Of a stretch of 39,545 bases of DNA, positions 8,014 through 16,482 are shown in pieces. The DNA comes from Roseburia sp. (GTDB lineage: Bacteria > Bacillota > Clostridia > Lachnospirales > Lachnospiraceae), in the NCBI GenBank assembly GCA_022771695.1, contig JALEKJ010000030.1, forward strand, positions 1 to 39,545. The letters are read 5' to 3'. The translations under genes and the position numbers were made by a program. Within the stretch, counting starts at the first letter, position 1; each line of letters begins with the position of its first letter. The notes under the pieces are model-generated. The model saw nothing but the letters and a program-made list of their open reading frames with translations. It did not search any database and was not told the DNA's origin.

Positions 8014-8439
8014 CTACTTTGCCGGCACTTTTCCTAGCAATGCGTCTTCAAGGCTCGCTTCCAGCTTTGCCTTATTCAGCAATAACTCACGGTTCTCCGC
8101 CTCTAACTCTTTACGGGATTTCTCATCACTCTCTGCTTTAATCTGATTGGAAATCAAATCATGCTTTAAGTCATAGATTTCTTTATCCTTCTGTTCAATC
8201 TCCTGTTCAAGCTTCTCAACCTGTGCTTTCGCTTTAAAATAATCGTCCGCAATATTAAGCTGTAACAGTGTCGCTTTCATATCACTCGGAAAGCGTCTGA
8301 GTTCTTCCATCCCATTGAATTCATTAATTTTATTGTTGATGTAAGTGGCAACTCTCTGTAAGTATTCCTCGCCCTCATAACCGCTTAAGGTATATACTTT
8401 ACCACCAATAATCACTTCGGCGCTTGTCTTTTCTGACAT
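8014..8439 (-). CDS. zapA: Cell division protein ZapA
   Basis: A 141-residue protein with the ZapA head domain at about 1-75 (AEVIIGGKVYTLSGYEGEEYLQRVATYINNKI...) and a long coiled coil at about 75-130 (heptads rich in Glu, Lys and Leu). ZapA bundles FtsZ filaments in the Z-ring. This member is longer than the Bacillus protein (about 85 residues) because of the extended coiled coil, as is common in clostridia. GGAGG is 10 bases before the ATG. It heads a likely operon with U32, SEDS and PBP genes, consistent with cell division, and is driven by the promoter at 8510-8538. Confidence 0.88.
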   Translation of the reverse strand: MSEKTSAEVIIGGKVYTLSGYEGEEYLQRVATYINNKINEFNGMEELRRFPSDMKATLLQLNIADDYFKAKAQVEKLEQEIEQKDKEIYDLKHDLISNQIKAESDEKSRKELEAENRELLLNKAKLEASLEDALLGKVPAK

Positions 8440-8509
8440 AACCTACATCCTCCCTAATCAGATACCATATATATCCGATGTAAGTATCTATATTCACAAT
8501 ATATAGTAT

Positions 8510-8538
8510 ATTATAATGGCATATCCTAGGAAAAGCAA
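8510..8538 (-). promoter_or_regulatory. Sigma-A-like promoter for zapA and downstream wall genes
   Basis: On the minus strand TTGCTT (8538-8533) and a perfect TATAAT (8515-8510) are separated by 17 bases. The predicted start is about 65 bases before the zapA ATG. Confidence 0.65.
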
Positions 8539-8563
8539 CAACTTTTGGAACACTCGTGCACAA

Positions 8564-9556
8564 TTAATGTGATAGACCAAAATGTTGATAAGCAAATTCC
8601 GTCACCACACGCCCCTTCGGAGTACGGTTGATAAATCCATTCTTTACCAGATACGGTTCGTATACATCTTCGATTGTTCCCGCATCCTCGCCGATTGCCG
8701 CCGCTAAAGTATCTAATCCAACCGGTCCGCCTGAAAACTTCTCAATCATCACCTTTAGTATATTTCGGTCATTCTGATCAAGTCCCATCTTATCTACTTC
8801 CAAAAGATCTAATGCAAAAGATGCTACTTCCTTTGATATTTTCCCATCATATTTCACTTCTGCAAAATCCCGGACACGCTTTAGCAGACGGTTTGCCAAA
8901 CGTGGCGTTCCTCTGGAACGTCTCGCCATCTCATAGGCTCCCTCCTCGTCTATTTCCACCCCAAGCGTCTGTGCCGAATGCAAAATAATTGTCTTCAACT
9001 CGTCAACCGTGTAGAACTCCAAATGATGTACTACTCCAAAACGGTCACGGAGCGGTGCCGACAGAAGTCCCGCTCTCGTCGTAGCACCGACAAGTGTAAA
9101 CTTCGGCAAATCCAGACGAATCGAACGCGCCGTAGCGCCTTTTCCAATCATAATATCAATGACATAGTCCTCCATTGCCGGATAAAGCACTTCCTCCACC
9201 TGACGGTTCAAGCGATGAATCTCGTCCACAAAAAGAACATCCCCTTCTTGGAGATTGCTAAGAATTGCCGCCATCTCCCCCGGCTTGCCGATGGCAGGAC
9301 CGGAAGTAATCTTCATATGCGTTCCCATTTCGTTTGCGATAATTCCGGCAAGCGTCGTCTTTCCAAGTCCGGGCGGTCCATAGAAGAGAACATGATCTAA
9401 GGATTCTCCTCTCGCTTTTGCTGCTTCAATATAGACTTTTAAATTCTCTTTCGCTTTCTGTTGTCCGATATAATCGTCTAACGTCTGCGGACGGAGACTC
9501 TTTTCAATTTTTAAATCTTCCTCCTGTACCTGCGTGGAAATGACCCGTTTCTCCAT
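8564..9556 (-). CDS. ruvB: Holliday junction branch migration ATPase RuvB
   Basis: A 330-residue AAA+ motor that drives branch migration of Holliday junctions together with RuvA. The Walker A motif GPPGLGKT is at 60-67, Walker [10 protein letters not shown] around 108-116, sensor 1 LVGATTRAG near 155-163, the arginine-finger segment SAPLRDRFG follows, and a C-terminal winged helix includes [24 protein letters not shown]. The length is normal. ATG 9556 has GAGGT 8 bases upstream. It lies 56 bases after ruvA, so the two are likely co-transcribed. No ruvC is seen, as is usual in Firmicutes (RecU replaces it). Confidence 0.98.
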   Translation of the reverse strand: MEKRVISTQVQEEDLKIEKSLRPQTLDDYIGQQKAKENLKVYIEAAKARGESLDHVLFYGPPGLGKTTLAGIIANEMGTHMKITSGPAIGKPGEMAAILSNLQEGDVLFVDEIHRLNRQVEEVLYPAMEDYVIDIMIGKGATARSIRLDLPKFTLVGATTRAGLLSAPLRDRFGVVHHLEFYTVDELKTIILHSAQTLGVEIDEEGAYEMARRSRGTPRLANRLLKRVRDFAEVKYDGKISKEVASFALDLLEVDKMGLDQNDRNILKVMIEKFSGGPVGLDTLAAAIGEDAGTIEDVYEPYLVKNGFINRTPKGRVVTEFAYQHFGLSH

Positions 9557-9612
9557 ACTATCGACCTCTTTGTTATCATTTTACATATATATGTGCGCGA
9601 TTAATTTCATTT

Positions 9613-10224
9613 CTACAGAAATGCCATATTCTTCAAAGCAGCCTTTAAGATATCTTCAACATCGGTATCCGGTGTAATTTCCACATTTCCAATAGCCTTA
9701 AGTGCCTCAGAGGAAGAATATCCAAGTGCAACAAGTGCTTGAACTGCCTCGTTCTTTGCACTCTTTGCAGCATCTGCCTCTTTTTCCTCAGTATGCACCA
9801 GTTTCTGCTCAAATGCATCCTCCAAGGAAAATTTGTCTTTCAACTCTAAAATCAAACGCTGCGCTGTCTTTGCACCGATTCCCGGTGCCTTGGCGATTGC
9901 CTTGGCATCCTCTCCCAAAATTGCAAATCGCAAATCATCCGTCGTCATCACTGAAAGAATCGCAAGCGCTCCTTTCGGTCCGATACCACTCACGCCAATC
10001 AAAAGTTTGAACACACGCAAGTCATCTTTGGTTAGGAATCCATAAAGCATCATCGCATCCTCTCTGACATTCAGATACGTGTACAATTTTATTTCCTCAC
10101 CAATAGATGGCAGATAGTCAAAAGTCTGTCCTGTCGTATAAATATTATAGCCGATTCCACCGGCTTCCACTACAACTAAGTCATCCTCCATATCTGTCAA
10201 TCTACCTTTTATATACGAGTACAT
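9613..10224 (-). CDS. ruvA: Holliday junction DNA-binding protein RuvA
   Basis: A 203-residue protein that tetramerises on four-way DNA junctions and recruits RuvB. It has the N-terminal OB fold (MYSYIKGRL...GGIGYNIYTT), the helix-hairpin-helix domain with LLIGVSGIGPKGALAIL and KAPGIGAKTAQRLILELKDK, and a C-terminal RuvB-binding domain (EAVQALVALGYSSSEALKAI). I place the start at 10224 rather than the ATG at 10230 because GGAGG is 8 bases from the former and only 2 from the latter. It lies 36 bases after miaB. Confidence 0.97.
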   Translation of the reverse strand: MYSYIKGRLTDMEDDLVVVEAGGIGYNIYTTGQTFDYLPSIGEEIKLYTYLNVREDAMMLYGFLTKDDLRVFKLLIGVSGIGPKGALAILSVMTTDDLRFAILGEDAKAIAKAPGIGAKTAQRLILELKDKFSLEDAFEQKLVHTEEKEADAAKSAKNEAVQALVALGYSSSEALKAIGNVEITPDTDVEDILKAALKNMAFL

Positions 10225-10260
10225 TGTCATTTCCTCCCGCCTCTGCTTTGCGTATCCGAA

Positions 10261-11709
10261 CTACGCCTCATCCACTTTTCCTACATAGTAGAATCCTCTG
10301 CACTCCTCAAGCCTCACAGGGAAAATCCTGCCAATCATGTCTGCGTTTCCAGGAAGGTGCACAACAGAGTTATTACCAAGACGTCCGGTTACAAGACTCG
10401 CATCATGCTCATTGATTTCTTCAATAAGTACCGGCAATGTCTGACCGGTAAGCGTCCCTGCTTTCTCTGCAGAAATACGCTGTACTTCTTTTAACAGACG
10501 GTCAAAACGCTCTTTTACAACATCCTCCGCTACCTGCTCTTCCATTGCGGCCGCCGGTGTTCCGGTACGCTTCGAATAAATAAATGTAAATGCACTATCA
10601 TAGCGCACCCTTCTCACCACATCCATCGTCTCTTCAAAGTCTTCCTCTGTCTCACCGGGAAATCCCACGATAATATCTGTCGTCAGTGCGATATCCGGCA
10701 CAGCAGTTCGAATCTTGTCCACCAATTCCAGATAGTGCTCTTTATCGTAATGTCGGTTCATAATCTTTAAAATACGGCTACTACCGGACTGTAACGGCAA
10801 ATGCAGATGCTTACAAATCTTTTTCGAATGCTTCATCACTTCAATTAATTCATCCGACAAATCCTTCGGATGAGATGTCATGAATCGAATGCGCTCTAAG
10901 CCTTCAATCTTCTCAATCTCCTGCAACAGTTGTGCAAAGGACATTGGATGTTCCAGATTTTTCCCATAGGAATTTACGTTCTGTCCGAGCAACATCACCT
11001 CAACGACACCATCTGCCACCAAGTGCTCAATCTCTCGGATGATTTCTTTTGGCTCACGGCTACGCTCACGTCCTCTTACATATGGAACAATACAATAACT
11101 GCAGAAATTATTACATCCGAACATGATATTGACACCCGATTTAAAGGAATACTTACGCTCTACCGGAAGGTCCTCCACAATCTTATCCGTATCCTTCCAG
11201 ATATCAATCGTCATAGAATTGGATTCCATCGACGTAACGATAAGCTCCGCGAATTTGTAGATATTATGCGTTCCAAAAATCAAGTCTACAAAGCGGTAGC
11301 TCTCCTTTAGTTTCTCCACCACCGTCGGCTCCTGCATCATACAGCCGCAAAGACCAATCATCATATGCGGATTTTTCTTTTTATAGCTCTGCAACACGCC
11401 TAAACGACCATATACTTTATTATTCGCATTCTCACGAACCGTACAAGTGTTATAGATAACAAAATCTGCATTCTCTGTCTCAGTCTCCACATAACCGATA
11501 TGTTCCAGAATACCAACTAATTTTTCAGAATCTCTGGCATTCATTTGACAACCAAATGTCGTCACATGAAAGGTCAGCGGACTCCCTTTTCGTTCTGCAA
11601 GCTGTTTTACATATGCTTTCGCGATATCCATAAAATAATATTGACGCTCCGGCTCTACCTCCGGTATCTGTTTCTTATCTATGATATTAAGTTCCAATTT
11701 TTTTTTCAT
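10261..11709 (-). CDS. miaB: tRNA-2-methylthio-N6-dimethylallyladenosine synthase MiaB
   Basis: A 482-residue radical-SAM methylthiotransferase that adds the 2-methylthio group to i6A37 of tRNAs. The UPF0004 domain carries its cluster cysteines C54, C89 and C123 (TFGCQMN, YNTCTVRE, CGCMMQEP). The radical-SAM triad is C199-x3-C203-x2-C206 (GCNNFCSYC, followed by VRGRERSR). A TRAM domain is at about 414-480. The extended 45-residue N-terminus before the UPF0004 domain is usual for clostridial members. The context with ruvAB is compatible with general housekeeping. The ATG at 11709 is preceded by AAGGATTAGAG. Confidence 0.97.
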   Translation of the reverse strand: MKKKLELNIIDKKQIPEVEPERQYYFMDIAKAYVKQLAERKGSPLTFHVTTFGCQMNARDSEKLVGILEHIGYVETETENADFVIYNTCTVRENANNKVYGRLGVLQSYKKKNPHMMIGLCGCMMQEPTVVEKLKESYRFVDLIFGTHNIYKFAELIVTSMESNSMTIDIWKDTDKIVEDLPVERKYSFKSGVNIMFGCNNFCSYCIVPYVRGRERSREPKEIIREIEHLVADGVVEVMLLGQNVNSYGKNLEHPMSFAQLLQEIEKIEGLERIRFMTSHPKDLSDELIEVMKHSKKICKHLHLPLQSGSSRILKIMNRHYDKEHYLELVDKIRTAVPDIALTTDIIVGFPGETEEDFEETMDVVRRVRYDSAFTFIYSKRTGTPAAAMEEQVAEDVVKERFDRLLKEVQRISAEKAGTLTGQTLPVLIEEINEHDASLVTGRLGNNSVVHLPGNADMIGRIFPVRLEECRGFYYVGKVDEA

Positions 11710-11752
11710 TTTCTCTAATCCTTACTATCTCTATTCTATGCTTCCATCTCGG

Positions 11753-12238
11753 CTACTTTACACCGTAAAAAGCGCCTCCTGCTATCTCTACCGCAAAGTC
11801 TACAACCGCGTTATCTGTCCCTACAAGCTTTAGACGATATAACCCATCATGCATGGAAAACGATTGCGTCTTCATCACGTCTGCCGTAACGCCATTTGAT
11901 AATTCTGCGATTGTAACGACTGCTCCATCCGGGTCTATCATGACAAGCTTCGCCTTCCCCTGTGAAACTTTCATGCTATAGTTGACGTCCAATGCGATAT
12001 CTTCTTCTACCTCATAATTCCAAAGCAAAACCATACCATTCAGCTTTTCGTATGTTCCGGAAATCTGACTGCCTTCAATCTCCTGTGTAAAATCCGACAT
12101 TTTGTAACTGCTGTAGTAGCTGCCAAGCTTTTCATTATCATAATATATGTCTGACATCGAATCTGATGCAGCACCGCCACATCCGCCAAAACACATCATC
12201 ATTCCTATGACAAGCATGATACTTATCACCTTTTTCAC
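11753..12238 (-). CDS. Putative lipoprotein of unknown function
   Basis: The open frame reaches an ATG at 12298, but the best start is the GTG at 12238: GGAG lies 8 bases upstream, and the product then begins with a normal lipoprotein signal (V/M-KKVISIMLVIGMMMCFGGC). The acylated Cys would be C18 or close to it. The mature part is about 144 residues, with a Ser/Asp/Tyr-rich linker and a beta-rich domain (ISGTYEKLNGMVLLWNYEVEEDIAL, YRLKLVGTDNAVVDFAVEIAGG) resembling no family I can name. It lies 34 bases after proA and 43 bases before miaB. A bacterial beta-sandwich of unknown role is my best description. Confidence 0.72.
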   Translation of the reverse strand: MKKVISIMLVIGMMMCFGGCGGAASDSMSDIYYDNEKLGSYYSSYKMSDFTQEIEGSQISGTYEKLNGMVLLWNYEVEEDIALDVNYSMKVSQGKAKLVMIDPDGAVVTIAELSNGVTADVMKTQSFSMHDGLYRLKLVGTDNAVVDFAVEIAGGAFYGVK

Positions 12239-12272
12239 ACACATATCTCCTTTTTGTGTTGCTATTTCCTGC

Positions 12273-13556
12273 TTACTCGCGTATCTGCCCGTTGCCATAA
12301 ATAATGTACTTGGTGCTGGTAAGCGCCTCTAAGCCCATAGGACCTCTCGCATGCAATTTTTGTGTACTGATTCCGATTTCCGCTCCAAATCCGAATTCAA
12401 ATCCATCCGAGAAACGTGTAGACGCATTGACATAGACACATGCCGCGTCAATCTCATTTAAAAATTGTTCTGCATGTGCATAATGATTCGTCACAATTGC
12501 TTCCGAATGCCCGGTATTATAGCGATTGATATGCGCAATCGCCTCATCAATGGAAGACACCGTCTTTGCAGAAATCATGTAATCCAAATATTCCGTTCCC
12601 CAGTCTTCCTCGGTCGCTGTCTTTATGAGTTCCGTACGCACAGGTTTACTGTCTGCCGGCTGTTCCTTAAGTGCCGCCATCTTACATCTCTCATCTGCAT
12701 GCACTTCAACCTCACTTTCCTGCAAGGTCCGAACCAGCCGCGGCATCAGTTCGTCAACAATTTTTTCGTGAATAACCAATGACTCACATGCGTTGCACAC
12801 GCCAATTCGCTGCGTTTTAGCATTACGGATAATATCGATTGCCATATCGATGTCCGCTGTCTCATCCACAAAAATATGGCAGTTACCGGTTCCCGTCTCA
12901 ATCACCGGAATGGTTGCCTGATTCACAACTGCTTTAATCAGACCTGCACCCCCCCTCGGTATCAGGACATCAACATAGTCATTCATCTTCATAAATTCTG
13001 CCGCTGTCTCTCTTCTCGTGTCTTCAATTAGAGAAACTGCTTTCTCCGGAATACTCTCTTCCAAGAGAGCATTCTGAATCACAGAAACAATCGCAATGTT
13101 GGAATGGATTGCATCGCTCCCACCTTTTAATATAACTGCGTTACCGGTCTTAAAGCAGAGTCCAAACGCATCCACAGTCACATTCGGACGCGCTTCATAA
13201 ATTATTCCGACAACACCGAGCGGTACACGTTTTTTGCCAATCATCAGTCCATTCGGACGCTTTTTCATGGAAAGAACTTCTCCAATCGGGTCTTCCAAAT
13301 CTGCAACCTGTCTAAGCCCTTCTGCAATCTGTTCGATGCGGCAGTGATTTAACATCAGACGGTCAACCAGACCATCCGGCATATGATTTTCCTTTGCATT
13401 CGCCAAATCTTTTGCATTTGCTTCTATAATAGCATCCGCCTGTGCCACGAGCGCATCAGCCACTGCAATCAATGCCTTATTCTTCGTGTTTGTGTCTAAT
13501 GTGCCAATCTGCCTGCTCACTTCTTTTGCGTTTTTACAGATTTCCAGTAATTCCAT
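12273..13556 (-). CDS. proA: Gamma-glutamyl phosphate reductase (proline biosynthesis)
   Basis: A 427-residue NADPH-dependent enzyme that reduces gamma-glutamyl phosphate to glutamate-5-semialdehyde, the second step of proline synthesis. It has the aldehyde dehydrogenase-like fold, with [20 protein letters not shown] at about 111-130, [11 protein letters not shown], the catalytic Cys C254 in GVCNACESL, and the C-terminal [22 protein letters not shown] segment. I chose ATG 13556 because GGAGAGAGG sits just upstream; the upstream part of the frame overlaps the preceding gene. Even so, it overlaps the cyclo-ligase gene by 23 bases, suggesting translational coupling. With proB at 14385-15236 it forms a proline operon split by two small genes. 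Confidence 0.98.
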   Translation of the reverse strand: MELLEICKNAKEVSRQIGTLDTNTKNKALIAVADALVAQADAIIEANAKDLANAKENHMPDGLVDRLMLNHCRIEQIAEGLRQVADLEDPIGEVLSMKKRPNGLMIGKKRVPLGVVGIIYEARPNVTVDAFGLCFKTGNAVILKGGSDAIHSNIAIVSVIQNALLEESIPEKAVSLIEDTRRETAAEFMKMNDYVDVLIPRGGAGLIKAVVNQATIPVIETGTGNCHIFVDETADIDMAIDIIRNAKTQRIGVCNACESLVIHEKIVDELMPRLVRTLQESEVEVHADERCKMAALKEQPADSKPVRTELIKTATEEDWGTEYLDYMISAKTVSSIDEAIAHINRYNTGHSEAIVTNHYAHAEQFLNEIDAACVYVNASTRFSDGFEFGFGAEIGISTQKLHARGPMGLEALTSTKYIIYGNGQIRE

Positions 13557-14172
13557 GCCTCTCTCCAGTCCTTTCCGCCAGCAGATAACACTGCCGCTCT
13601 GTATAAATGCCATCCATCTTCACATCTGTTTCAGATACCCAAAGCTCCTCTTCAAGCTGATGTTCGTAAGAAAGTGCCAACTTGTACAGCTTCGGGAATC
13701 TGGCAAAGTACCTGTCGTAATATCCCTTACCATAACCGTAGCGATTCCCCATCCGATCAAAGACCACCCCAGGTACAAGCACTATAGCATCCTCTTCCTG
13801 CACCAATGGACACTTCACGTTCGGTTCCAGAACGCCGAATTTGCCTTCCGCCACCTGTTCCGGCGATGTAATCTCATAGAAGTCCATACGGCGTTCCCCA
13901 ACACGCAAAGAGTCCTGTTCCGTCCTTGGAAGCGCCACACGTTTGCCTTCTTCCAATGCCTTTCTCAAAAAGCTAAGGCAGTCCACTTCTCTGCCAAGCG
14001 GATAATATCCATAAATCCAATTACACGCTGCATACCAATCTGCCTCAGATAACTTTTCGCAGATTACCTGACTTGCTTTCTCCGCTTCCTTACACGACAT
14101 CCCATCTCTAAGCCTTTTATGCCGCAGACGTATTTCGCGCGGTTCTTCAGGAAAGCTTTTTGCTCTTTCCAT
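13534..14172 (-). CDS. 5-formyltetrahydrofolate cyclo-ligase
   Basis: A 212-residue enzyme that converts 5-formyl-THF to 5,10-methenyl-THF using ATP, returning the storage form of folate to one-carbon metabolism. The family signature [24 protein letters not shown] is near residues 130-153, and the ATP-phosphate-binding N-terminal basic patch ([12 protein letters not shown]) is present. The length is at the long end for the family, with a short extra N-terminus. ATG 14172 has AGGAG 7 bases upstream. Both ends overlap neighbours: 26 bases with the DUF896 gene and 23 with proA, so the set is likely one tight transcript. A role in proline synthesis is not implied. Confidence 0.95.
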   Translation of the reverse strand: MERAKSFPEEPREIRLRHKRLRDGMSCKEAEKASQVICEKLSEADWYAACNWIYGYYPLGREVDCLSFLRKALEEGKRVALPRTEQDSLRVGERRMDFYEITSPEQVAEGKFGVLEPNVKCPLVQEEDAIVLVPGVVFDRMGNRYGYGKGYYDRYFARFPKLYKLALSYEHQLEEELWVSETDVKMDGIYTERQCYLLAERTGERHGITGNL

Positions 14173-14371
14173 ATTTTTCTCCTAAATTCTCCACGGTACC
14201 GTCCTTATCTATCATATCAATATTGTTCAGTTGCACCGTCAGATTATTTCGCACATCTGCAACAAACTGCTTGCGCAGCATATTCTGTTCTTTTTTCTCC
14301 GCTTCCGTCAGTCCCTCTGCTTTTGATTTGCGATATAGTTCATTGATTCTATCAATCTGTTCCTGTTTCAT
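14147..14371 (-). CDS. DUF896 (YnzC-like) small protein
   Basis: A 74-residue protein MKQEQIDRINELYRKSKAEGLT..., with the DUF896 helical hairpin (RINELYRKSKAEGLTEAEKKEQNMLRKQFV) followed by VRNNLTVQLNNIDMID and a basic tail. The start at 14371 has AGGAG about 6 bases upstream; the frame could run to 14392 but that part overlaps proB without a ribosome site. Bacillus relatives (YnzC, YneB locus) are small helical proteins of uncertain role, some linked to the SOS region. It sits between proB and the cyclo-ligase gene, overlapping the latter by 26 bases. Confidence 0.87.
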   Translation of the reverse strand: MKQEQIDRINELYRKSKAEGLTEAEKKEQNMLRKQFVADVRNNLTVQLNNIDMIDKDGTVENLGEKYGKSKKLS

Positions 14372-14384
14372 TCTTACTCCTAAT

Positions 14385-15236
14385 TTATCCAATCGTCTCT
14401 AATATAAAATCTTCTATGCGGAACGATTCGCTCTTGTCAGCCTGAAAGATCGTTCCCTTAAACGAATCCTCAAAAATATGATGCAGAATACATACATCCT
14501 TTCCGTTCGCAATAATCATATCTGCGCCGGACCGCGTCGCAATTTTCGCCGCAGTCAGCTTTGTCGCCATGCCTCCTGTTCCCACATCACTTCCGGTAGA
14601 ACTTTTTGCCATACCATAAATCGAAGCATCCATATGCTCAACTACTTCAATCAGCTCGGCGGACGGATTCTTATGTGGATCATCCGTGAAAAGTCCGTCA
14701 ATATCCGATAAAAGAATCAGCAAATCAGCTCCTACCAAAGACGCTACGATAGCTGACAAAGTGTCATTGTCTCCAAACTGCATCTCATAGGTAGAGACCG
14801 TATCGTTTTCATTTACAATCGGAATGACGCCCAGACGGAACAATTCCTCAAATGTATTTTTCGCATTCTCACGCGATACCGGATTGACCATTGTATTTTT
14901 TGTCATAAGTACCTGTCCGGCAATCTGATTATACTCAGCAAACATACGCTGATATATCATCATGAGGCGCGCCTGTCCTACTGCAGCACAAGCCTGTTTC
15001 GTAGAGATATCCCTCGGACGTTCCTCCATCCCCAAGGTCTGTTTGCCGGCAGCAATCGCTCCTGAGCTAACTAAGCACACATCCATACCACGATTTCTCA
15101 AATTGCAAAGTTCCCGTACCAAGTGGTCCAATTTTGTAAAATTTAATTTTCCTGTCTCTTCATAGTTCAATGAAGAAGAACCAATCTTAACGACAACCCT
15201 TTTTCTCTCACTAAAGTGAAAATTCTTCTGTTCCAT
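14385..15236 (-). CDS. proB: Glutamate 5-kinase (proline biosynthesis)
   Basis: A 283-residue amino-acid kinase that phosphorylates glutamate, the first and usually proline-inhibited step of proline synthesis. Kinase motifs are visible: VVVKIGSSSLN at the start, VSSGAIAAG, the GVIPIVNENDTVS segment, LLILLSDIDGLFTDDP and the GSDVGTGGMATKLTAA phosphate-binding motif. The protein ends after the kinase domain, so it lacks the C-terminal PUA domain of the E. coli enzyme, which is common in clostridia. ATG 15236 has GGGGA about 8 bases upstream. It is the first gene of the leftward run; the start region has several AT-rich promoter-like hexamers but no clear one. Confidence 0.97.
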   Translation of the reverse strand: MEQKNFHFSERKRVVVKIGSSSLNYEETGKLNFTKLDHLVRELCNLRNRGMDVCLVSSGAIAAGKQTLGMEERPRDISTKQACAAVGQARLMMIYQRMFAEYNQIAGQVLMTKNTMVNPVSRENAKNTFEELFRLGVIPIVNENDTVSTYEMQFGDNDTLSAIVASLVGADLLILLSDIDGLFTDDPHKNPSAELIEVVEHMDASIYGMAKSSTGSDVGTGGMATKLTAAKIATRSGADMIIANGKDVCILHHIFEDSFKGTIFQADKSESFRIEDFILETIG

Positions 15237-15337
15237 CCTCTAGTCCCCTTATATGTAAATTGCAAGTAACCACATCATACTGTATAACTCTATCATATCT
15301 TAGCAAAAATGGCAAAATTATTTCTATATAAATTTCA

Positions 15338-15366
15338 TTGTTCAAGCACACTTTTTATGGTACATT
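15338..15366 (+). promoter_or_regulatory. Possible promoter of apbE
   Basis: TTGTTC (15338-15343) and TACATT (15361-15366) are separated by 17 bases, about 42 bases before the apbE ATG. The -10 box is imperfect. Divergent transcription of proB starts from the same 170-base gap. Confidence 0.4.
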
Positions 15367-15407
15367 TTTATAGGATTCTACTTTATTTTTGAAAAAGAGG
15401 AATTACT

Positions 15408-16433
15408 ATGAAAAAATCATTATCCATTCTATTTGCATTACTGTTCATATTTTGCCAGATTTTATCCGGATGTGGCAATCAAACTACTACCCCGACAAGC
15501 AAATCCGGATTTTATTTTAACACGATTATTACCGTCACAATTTACCAGGATGTAGACGAGGATACAATGGATGAATGTTTCGCACTTGCGAGGAAATACG
15601 AAAATCTCTTCTCAAATACGATTCCGGAGAGTGATATTTCACGAATCAATGCTGCGAATGGTACCCCTGTAGCGGTAGACGATGAAACGATTGCATTATT
15701 GGAAAAAGGAATTGCTTACGGCGAATTAAGTGAAGGAAAATTCGACATCACAATCGGAAAGCTCTCCGACCTCTGGGACATCTCAACCAAAGCGTTATTG
15801 GAGGAGACTGATGCATCGATGATTCCTGTCAAGGAGGACATTGCGTCCGCGCTCGCCACCATAGATTATCACAATATCAGAATTGAAAGAAATGAAGTCA
15901 CGCTACTTGATCCAAATACTAAGCTTGACTTAGGCGGTATTGCCAAGGGCTATATCGCAGACCGAATGAAAGCGTTTCTCAATGAAAAGGGATTTACAAA
16001 TGGCTTTATCAATCTGGGCGGCAATTTTCTTGCCCTCGGACCAAAAGAAAACGGAGACGCTTACACCGTTGGCATTCAGAAACCGTTTGCCGAGGACGGC
16101 TCTGCAATCGCCTCCATCGAAGTCACCGACGAAACTGTGGTATCCTCCGGCATCTATGAGCGTTACTTCACCGTAGACGATACACTCTACCACCATATAT
16201 TAGACACTTCCACGGGCTATCCTTATCGGAATAATCTCTTGGGAGTCACAATCATCACGGAAAACTCTGTAGACGGGGATGCTCTTTCCACGACCTGTTT
16301 TTCGCTGGGCTTAGAGGACGGCATGGCGCTCATCGAAAGTCTGCCGGATACGGAAGCCGTCTTTATCACGGATGATTATGAGCTTCACACCAGCTCCGGC
16401 ATCGGGACAACCATACCGTTTACCAAGCGTTAA
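15408..16433 (+). CDS. apbE: FAD:protein FMN transferase (ApbE), lipoprotein
   Basis: A 341-residue exported lipoprotein; the signal peptide ends at a lipobox L-S-G-C with the acylated Cys at 22. ApbE uses FAD to attach FMN covalently to Thr in a D-x-x-S-G-[AS]-T type site, notably in RnfG and RnfD. The family segments are present: FYFNTIITVTIYQDVDED, the AGEGKFDITIG-like EGKFDITIGKLSDLWD, DLGGIAKGYIADRMKAFL, INLGGNFLALGPK, and HHILDTSTGYPYRNNLLGVTI. AGAGGAA is 8 bases before the ATG. It lies about 1.6 kb from the rnf cluster (on the other side of a MATE gene), which fits a role in maturing Rnf. Confidence 0.96.
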   Translation: MKKSLSILFALLFIFCQILSGCGNQTTTPTSKSGFYFNTIITVTIYQDVDEDTMDECFALARKYENLFSNTIPESDISRINAANGTPVAVDDETIALLEKGIAYGELSEGKFDITIGKLSDLWDISTKALLEETDASMIPVKEDIASALATIDYHNIRIERNEVTLLDPNTKLDLGGIAKGYIADRMKAFLNEKGFTNGFINLGGNFLALGPKENGDAYTVGIQKPFAEDGSAIASIEVTDETVVSSGIYERYFTVDDTLYHHILDTSTGYPYRNNLLGVTIITENSVDGDALSTTCFSLGLEDGMALIESLPDTEAVFITDDYELHTSSGIGTTIPFTKR

Positions 16434-16482
16434 AAAGACTATCACAAAAACGATGTGTATAATTTTTGTGACAGTCTTTTTT
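16432..16482. terminator. Bidirectional terminator between apbE and MATE gene
   Basis: A long stem pairs AAAAAGACT-x-TCACAAAAA (16432-16450) with TTTTTGTGA-x-AGTCTTTTTT (16463-16482), with one mismatch. It carries T-runs on both strands and overlaps the stop codons of both converging genes. Confidence 0.85.

Noticed and set aside
15930-16196. Minus-strand ORF inside apbE
   Set aside because: Antisense shadow of a confidently identified gene.
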